From the NCBI GenBank assembly GCA_025266875.1, contig JALLLT010000002.1:310001-374000 (forward strand): a stretch of DNA of 64,000 nucleotides. Direction: 5' to 3'. Positions 57,530 to 64,000 of the stretch are shown here, piece by piece. The notes below the pieces were generated by a model that searched no databases, had not been told where the DNA came from, and saw only the letters and a program-made list of their open reading frames with translations. The position numbers and the translations under genes were made by a program. The stretch comes from Fennellomyces sp. T-0311. Lineage: Eukaryota > Mucoromycota > Mucoromycetes > Mucorales > Lichtheimiaceae. The stretch's first letter is position 1. Each line of letters starts with the position of its first letter.

Positions 57530-58839
57530 GACCTGGGTGCCTACTAAAAAAGGGAGCTTGGGCGTGCATAATGCTGACAGCACTTCGCATACTGGAAGTA
57601 ACTGCCTTCTGGACATATGTACGAAATTTTTCTACATGACATATGAAACTATAGTGTACACACATCACATTATATACTTATCGTGCATGGTGGGACATAT
57701 ACTGATTGGTGGATTATTCAACGCGTATTTAATAACAACCGTAGCATAACATAGAGATTCGTGATAACGAATTCAATTTTATTCGTTGCATTCAAAAAAA
57801 GCTATAATCTACACTATGTATATGAAAGGATCCAAAACGGCTGCGCTAAACTGAAGCAGAGAATGGTATAATGGCTTAAAGTGAAAAGAAAGCTAGCAAT
57901 CATAAACAAGGACCCTAGCAGTCATCATGAAGACCGGTCATGGCAGCATATGACATGAAAAGCTGTACACGCTCGAGTGAGAACCGTAATTGACAAAAGA
58001 AAGTACCGTAGTCAAATGATACACCAGCTGAAATGCGTTGTTGTAAAAGGAAATTGTTTGTGTAAAGTTATTCTGTGTGAAACAGGGTCCACAAAGTAGG
58101 TTGAATATAGAGAAATAGAAAAGGTGAGTTAACCAAATACAGATATAAGCTCCTGCCTTGGGCTTCTGAAAGGTATGATCAAAGATAATTGAAGTCAAGT
58201 TTACTGCTTTATTTCATTTGATTCAACAAGGGTATTTATATATTTCTGTGGATACGCTGACTGTGGATACATCGGGCTGTGCCGGAGGTAAAAGGTGGGT
58301 TAGATAGGAATTAGAACTAGCAAGAGATCCGAGTGCGGAAGAAGATAAACGAAAGTGCAGATGCACCATATAGTTGAATGGAGGTCAATACAAAGGTCAA
58401 GTGCGTGCCAAAAAGGGAAAGGTAGCATAAACGAAGAGGGGCCGAGAAATTTCGTTACAGCGTAAATGAAAGTTGTTCCAGATTGCTTTGCAAATGTGCG
58501 ACAAACATAGTGAAATGTATGACTGCTACAGAAGAAGCATTGAGTCAGCAGAAGAGTCTTTGAAAAAGCATTAGAAAAACATTACGTACATTAATATCGG
58601 CAGATCGCGTACGGCTTGACGCCTTTTCGTTAGTAAAAGTAACGCGGTCGGTTTCATATAGCATACCTGGTGATGATAAAGGGTACAGCCTTGGGAATAG
58701 ATTTGTTAGTGGAAAAGGAACCGGTAGCATTGGATTATTACCTGAGCTTTTGAACAGGCCCGTGGAAGATTGAAGAAAATGGGAAAAGAAGCAGCAATAA
58801 CAGTTTGCATCCGAAACCAGAATACATGCAAAAGTAAAT

Positions 58840-59865
58840 GTTCTCATACCTGACAATGCACACACGGTATTGATGGACTCGATAGCCCACGAATAAACCC
58901 CCCCCCCAACGGGGGAACCTTCTGTGGCCCAAAAAATATTGCGGCGCCTTTACGATTTTTGGTTCTTTTTATGAAAAGCAGTGAAAGCAGTTCTTGCGAA
59001 ACGATTACCTCTGGCTGTATGTTTAATGACTGCAACTTGCTTACGCCGCCGATGGACAACCAAGGTGCAATAAAAAATGTTTGGGTATATTCACTCGACA
59101 AAGTCTCAATGAACTGATCGGTACATTCGTGGATGCGGTTGTCAGCTTCCTCAAGGTAACGGAAGAAGGCAAAACATGGTGTACGGGCCAGCAATCAATG
59201 GAACACGTATGTCTGAAAAACATTGGATCTCACAAGGCCAGATGATAACGTTGCGTGAGCCTGTTACGAGAGCATGGGGAACTCTATGTGATTGTGCTGC
59301 AAAGCTTCGGCATGCCTGTCCTATCAGCGTGATCGTCCTTATCGCTTCAACCAAGTCACTGACAAGAAATCCTTGGTCAGTTTGATTTTCCACATCGTGC
59401 AGCAGTATATCACGTTACTGCGTACGATAAAATGCCAACAAGCGATGGTAATTGACGACGATTGTATCGGATATCATTGTTGGTGCCTTCATCAGGGATG
59501 GAGGGTTGCCCTGGTCCAAGGCGATATAGGTATGTAGTGGCATCGAAGACAAGACGCGCAGGTGCACAGAAGATCGATCATGCGAAGAAGTCAGTGTATT
59601 GATGCAATGTTGCAAGCGATGCTGGAAGCGAAAACGTTGGGAATATCTCTGCAACCGTGACCATACAAAAGTCGATCAAGGTGATCACCGTGCGCTCGGA
59701 AAGAGAATGCCGTTGGAAAAAGACGATGAATACCACAGTTAAGGTAAGTAGCAAGGGGACGTTGTCCATCCATGAGGTATTTGCACGACGAATTTTCGAA
59801 GTTCTGTAGTGGTGCACAATGTGGGGATAATGCAACTATGCACAATAAAACGCTTCGTAACAACT
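58840..59865 (-). other. Possible unrecognised multi-exon gene or relic
   Basis: Minus-strand pieces with coding-like composition follow one another: YIALDQGNPPSLMKAPTMIS, DTIVVNYHRLLAFYRTQ, then after a stop LHDVENQTDQGFLVSDLVEA, PHALVTGSRNVIIWPCEIQC and, in another frame, RYLEEADNRIHECTDQFIET with FIAPWLSIGGVSKLQSLNIQ. I could not join them with convincing splice sites, and no family was recognised. Either introns were missed or the gene has decayed. Confidence 0.25.
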
Positions 59866-62507
59866 AACTTTCCTTGTCGGCTACTTCTGTCACATTGCTC
59901 ACTTGTTGACCTTGCATCGCAAATTCGACATCTGAAGCATCCAACGCATCATCAGCATTACTGTCATCATCATATCAGTTGGAACGTTATCATCATCATC
60001 ACTTATGTATTCGTCGTCATCATTGGCATCGGCACTATCGTCATGGCCAAATACACCGTTATCCGAGGGAACAAACCCTTCCAGTGGTTCATCATTCATC
60101 TCTACTATATGAATTTTAGTAAGCGCCATACAATACAGAATAAGTAGTTACCATCGTCATTTGCAGGGCGACTTGATGTTCCCTCTTGTCTATACATCAT
60201 CGGTGATGGATCCACAGACTACTACTCTCTCTCGAATTCTACCACAACAACCCCCACTGTAATGTTAACATTATTAATACTGATTCACTCTTTCAAGCAT
60301 TCCGATAAACAAATACCATCACTTCTAGGTCCAGCGTATATAATGTCTTGCGCATGCTTCCCACGATATCATTCGGAATCCAAAATTATTCTGTGCACTG
60401 CATACGGAACAATAACAAGCAACATAATTCATTTGAAGTGATATAGAAAAGATTCAATGAGAGCTGGTCGTTTATGCACTTCGTATCTTATTAACTCGGT
60501 CATATTGAACAAACAAGTCGAATTAAAAGCACATGGCTTTACTGGAGAACGAGCAGCTTTTACAGAACAATAAAGATACTACGCATGATGCAGTTAATGC
60601 AGATGCAGCAGCTAGCATTACTGCACTTTGCTTATGCAGCCACAGTGTGACGTGTGTCATTACAGGATATTAGATGATCTTTGGCAACCCCTTCAAATAT
60701 AACAAAACGTGCTTTTTTTTATTAGATCTCTGGGCTAATGCCCCGTCTACGCTGCTCTCTCTACCGCTGTAACTTCTCCAGAAGCAGGTTTACGACTCTT
60801 TTCTTCGTACGATCGCACGCCAATGCATCCGTTCCTTCATCAGCTCTTCATTGATGCACTCTCGTCGATTTCGTCCACTTCCTCATCTAAACAGCGGCGG
60901 AACAATATTGCCTCCTCTACCTTCGCCTTCTAAACTAGTGTCCTTTGGTTTCTGAGTAAAGCAACAATCAAGTCATTTTGCAACGAGAAATACACAGCTG
61001 CCAATTAGTCAAAACGCATCCTCTCTTTAATAAGGCAGAATCTTCCTTCTCGCATTTTCTTTGACTCCGTATAGCTGAAGAAAATAGCCGTTTTCTCATT
61101 GTACGCGGTGGCTTCAGTGGTTTTACGAACGCCAATGACTGTACCAAATATTAACAACTACGATGGATGATATAGTTTTACACTTGTTGTCTTCTGTTCT
61201 TGATTACTTTTGTACCACTACATATCTCGTTGTTCAGTTGTCGCTCAGTAATTGACTAGTACGTTCCCTCTTCCCCTATTTCAGATTTATATATCCGGTT
61301 CTGACCACTAATACCCGTCATTGTAATTGGCAAGTAGTGACGTCTGTATAGTAGCTTAACCCAGAAAGTATTATAATATTAATCCCGTAATTTGTACGGC
61401 CCAGTAGCAAAGCATCGTATCATACAAGGAAGTTCCTTCGTCAGACCTCGTTGGAAAGCCTGAAGGATTGGATTTCATACCTATAAGGAATTTGCAGGCT
61501 TCTTTGAGGAAGAGAAAGGAAAGGGCAATGTGGAAGCACGATGACGAAGGGGCAGGACGAGTCGACTTTTGTGACGCCCAAGATGCCAAGTGCTGGTAGA
61601 CATTGATACCTGCATTAACCGAAAATATTACGGACGTAGGCCCAAAATATGGCACCTCAGCCTAAAGTGTACGTGTACAATAAGCGTGAGCAACAGAAAA
61701 AAGCTTGTGTCCATATTAGAAGGGCACGTTACACTTTTCAGGGCCAGTTGACTATTTTTGGATGTCGTTGCCGTCCGGACCGTGTGCAGCTCCGCGCACC
61801 GATACCGGTCGCCTCCGCCGGTCATCAAAGTTCAAAGCCGTTGTGCAAACAATGCGAGTTTGGTGACTGCTTCGTGGGATAGTCGCTGTTGTTTTGGAGA
61901 AAGATAGCAAAACTAGCTTGACGATGACAGGTCTCAGCATCGAAACAGGGAAGGGGTTAGAGTAATAAGCAAAGCCCGCGTGTTCTTGGTGTTTTCGATC
62001 GGTTGACAGGCCCTTAAAAAGTTAAGCATCTCCACCTTCCCTTCTGTACATGAATCTTTAAGACACATGAGCAATGGGTGTAGCACCGTTACCCGAGTGC
62101 AAGCCATTACGTGTGTACCTTTCATCCATTCATGGGCAAAAGCCTTTTTGGATCGGCGCCCGAGGAGCCGACTTTTTACTTGACGGACGGAAGCATCGCG
62201 AACGATAATGCAGATCCTAGACGCGTGACAGACTATGCCCGATCTCCAAAGATGATCCGGCTACTGTAACGGACAACGCGTGTGGCAATCTTCGGTTGTA
62301 CTGTGTCAGCACGGCCAGCCAGGGCGCTCTCCATGCGCCCCTTGAAAGTAGGTTTTTTAGCGTCGCACACACTCAGGGAAAGGAACCTAAAAATCTGCGG
62401 GAGGTGGAATCAGTCTCGCGGCTTTCTTCTTTCTTTCGGTTCAAAAATCAGGGTAATGTCCGGCGAACGCGCGAGATGACTGACATGCTAAATGAATGTC
62501 TATGTAG

Positions 62508-64000
62508 ATGGGAGCTGAAAAGTATAAGCCTACCACCTGGGCTGCTATCCAGAACGCCACGCTTCCCGCTCAAGGCGCTGGCAACCAGACCTTTGACAAT
62601 CGCGTGTTCTTTGGCGTTGCGCTTGGCGTTCCCGCCTATCTGACCTACACGCTTGGCCTTCCCTTCTGGTTTTTCTTGGTTCTGGCTGTTCTCCTGTTCT
62701 TGCCCATTCTGGCCGTAACCTTATACCTGACGTCGCGTTTCGCGTCGCGCTACCGCAACCGTGTCGACTTGCCTGGCAAGCCTATCGAAGAGTACATCAC
62801 CATCCACGACCCCGAGCTGAAGGCCAGCTACCATGGCCGCAACAAGATCCCCATGGAGCTTTTCTTTGAATCTTACTTTGAAGGCAAGATCGACTTTAAC
62901 GGCGATCCGCTTGAAATTATGGAAGCCCGCCACGACTGGGCTGCGTTCCAGTTCCAGCTTGGCCAGTTCAAGTTCTTCTTGACCCAGTGGTTGCCCGAGA
63001 CCTTCTGGCACTCGCGCGACCAGGATGAAAACCAGGTCCGTGATCACTATGACCGCGGTGACGACTTTTACGAAGGATTCTTGGGCCCCTTGATGGTCTA
63101 CACCAGCGGCATCATTTCCGACAAGAACAAGCGCGAGACGCTCGAGGAATTGCAGGAGAACAAGATGCGTTTGATTTGCGAGAAGATCCACATGAAGGAG
63201 GGTGAGAAGCATCTGGATATTGGCTGCGGTTGGGGTACCTTGACTGGCTTTGCTGCCAAGCACTACAAAACCGACTCCACCGGTGTCAGCTTGTCGCGTA
63301 ACCAAGTCGCTTATGGCAACAAGCGTTTCGAAGAACAAGGTATCAAGGATAAGGCTAACCTTGTCTGCATGGATTTCCGCAACTTCCCCGCCGGCGCCAA
63401 GTATGACAAGATTACCTGTGTCGAGATGGCTGAACACGTCGGTATTCGCCGCTTCCAAACCTTCTTGCATGACGTTCGTGAACTTTTGGATGACGATGGC
63501 ATGTTCTTCATGCAAGTCGCTGGTCTCCGTGCCACCTGGCAATACGAGGATTTCATCTGGTAGGGTCTGGAAAGAGTGCATCTGGATTACATCTTAATTA
63601 CCATTTTTCTTAGGGGTCTTTTCATGGCCAAGTATATCTTCCCTGGTGCTGATGCTTCTACTCCTCTCAACTGGTACATCAATCAGCTCGAGACCGCCGG
63701 CTTTGAAATCCACAACGTCGATACTGTCGGTGTCCACTACTCTGCCACTTTGGAGCGATGGTACCACAACTGGAATAAGAACAAGGAGCCCTTGCGCGCC
63801 AAATACGGCGACAAGATGTAAGTTGTGCTCTTTATTTGGTCTATCGTTTCAACGTCCAGCTAATCTTGCCGTGTCATAGCGTCCGTGTCTGGGAAGTCTT
63901 CCTTTCGTGGTCTACTATCATTGCTCGCCAGGGCAGTGCCACCTGCTTCCAGATCACCGCCAACAAGAACCGCAACGACTTTGACCGTGCTGCTCTGATC
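62508..64000 (+). CDS. MTS1: Sphingolipid C9-methyltransferase, 3' end beyond the window
   Basis: Exons 62508-63559, 63614-63817 and 63880-64000 (open). After MGAEKYKPTTWAAIQNATLP the protein has two close membrane helices at about 38-80 (VPAYLTYTLGLPFWFFLVLA, then FLPILAVTLYL), then the catalytic part: DHYDRGDDFYEGFLGPLMVY, the S-adenosylmethionine site HLDIGCGWGTLTGFAAKHY, GVSLSRNQVAYG, EMAEHVGIRRF and FVMQ-like FFMQVAGLR. This is the fungal enzyme that adds the C9 methyl branch to the sphingoid base of glucosylceramide, at internal membranes, in the cyclopropane-synthase-like methyltransferase group. About 458 residues are visible out of roughly 500. Codon use is more GC-rich than in neighbouring genes, which suggests high expression. 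Confidence 0.93.

Larger units (their letters stand above)
54921..62507. other. Gene-poor region, 7.6 kb
   Basis: AT-rich, without recognised genes apart from a weak candidate at 58840-59865 (own entry). A perfect 24-bp palindrome lies at 57506-57529. A CCCCCCCCCAACGGGGG stretch sits near 58899. The right end holds the promoter of the methyltransferase. I found no tRNA, rRNA or CRISPR. Confidence 0.45.

Noticed and set aside
62721..63581. 286-codon minus-strand ORF
   Set aside because: Antisense shadow of the methyltransferase first exon, whose reading frame matches a known family.
1..64000. tRNA, rRNA or CRISPR arrays
   Set aside because: Scanned by eye for B-box-like GGTTCRANNCC with flanking cloverleaf and for regular spaced repeats; the candidates near 15336 and 16193 lack the matching arms, and no direct-repeat/spacer array exists.

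Overview
The window looks like nuclear DNA of a fungus, most probably an early-diverging (Mucoromycota/Mucorales-type) lineage. The basis is many short spliceosomal introns of about 45-110 nt with GTNNGT/AG borders, intron-rich housekeeping genes on both strands, TATA boxes with short 5' leaders, and a Zn2Cys6-PAS regulator with the layout I associate with Mucorales. The species is inference. All intron-exon models below were spliced by hand; for every multi-exon gene given a length, the exon total is divisible by three and the joined protein matches its family where one was recognised.

Layout. 1-11.5 kb: edge of an unknown gene (-), a JMJD7-like JmjC hydroxylase (+), a Zn2Cys6-PAS transcription factor (-), an Rgd1-like F-BAR/RhoGAP (-), and a 478-aa gene of unknown function (-), a decayed piece of which recurs at 16.8 kb. 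11.6-15.3 kb: a dead PIF/Harbinger element with both of its genes, then a 144-bp tandem repeat. 18.2-26.2 kb: a canonical G-protein alpha subunit (-), a foldback MITE-like hairpin, and the ESCRT adaptor Bro1 (-). 30-35.3 kb: a small Ser/Thr-rich protein (+), a Sac7-like RhoGAP (+) and a sugar transporter of the MFS (+). 35.6-41.0 kb: an apparently intact CACTA/Tnp2-type DNA transposon with matching terminal inverted repeats, a 3-bp target duplication, subterminal repeats, a 994-aa transposase and a divergent 494-aa accessory gene with an Arg-Gly tail. 41.6-44.1 kb: three tandem paralogous microprotein genes (47-58 aa; Cys-containing N-terminus plus one membrane helix), each with its own TATA box and polyadenylation signal. 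46.3-47.8 kb: a second, divergent G-alpha gene (+). 49.8-54.9 kb: two SASA-type esterase paralogues (-), one with and one without a membrane anchor. 55-62.5 kb is gene-poor. 62.5-64 kb: a sphingolipid C9-methyltransferase (+) that runs off the end.

How the genes work together. The window carries several membrane and signalling genes (two G-alpha subunits, two RhoGAPs, Bro1, a sugar porter, a glucosylceramide-modifying enzyme), but nothing shows that they form one pathway. The strongest candidates for undescribed biology are the tandem microprotein cluster and the CACTA-like element beside it. A third recurring theme is microexons of 6, 10 and 13 nt in three unrelated genes.
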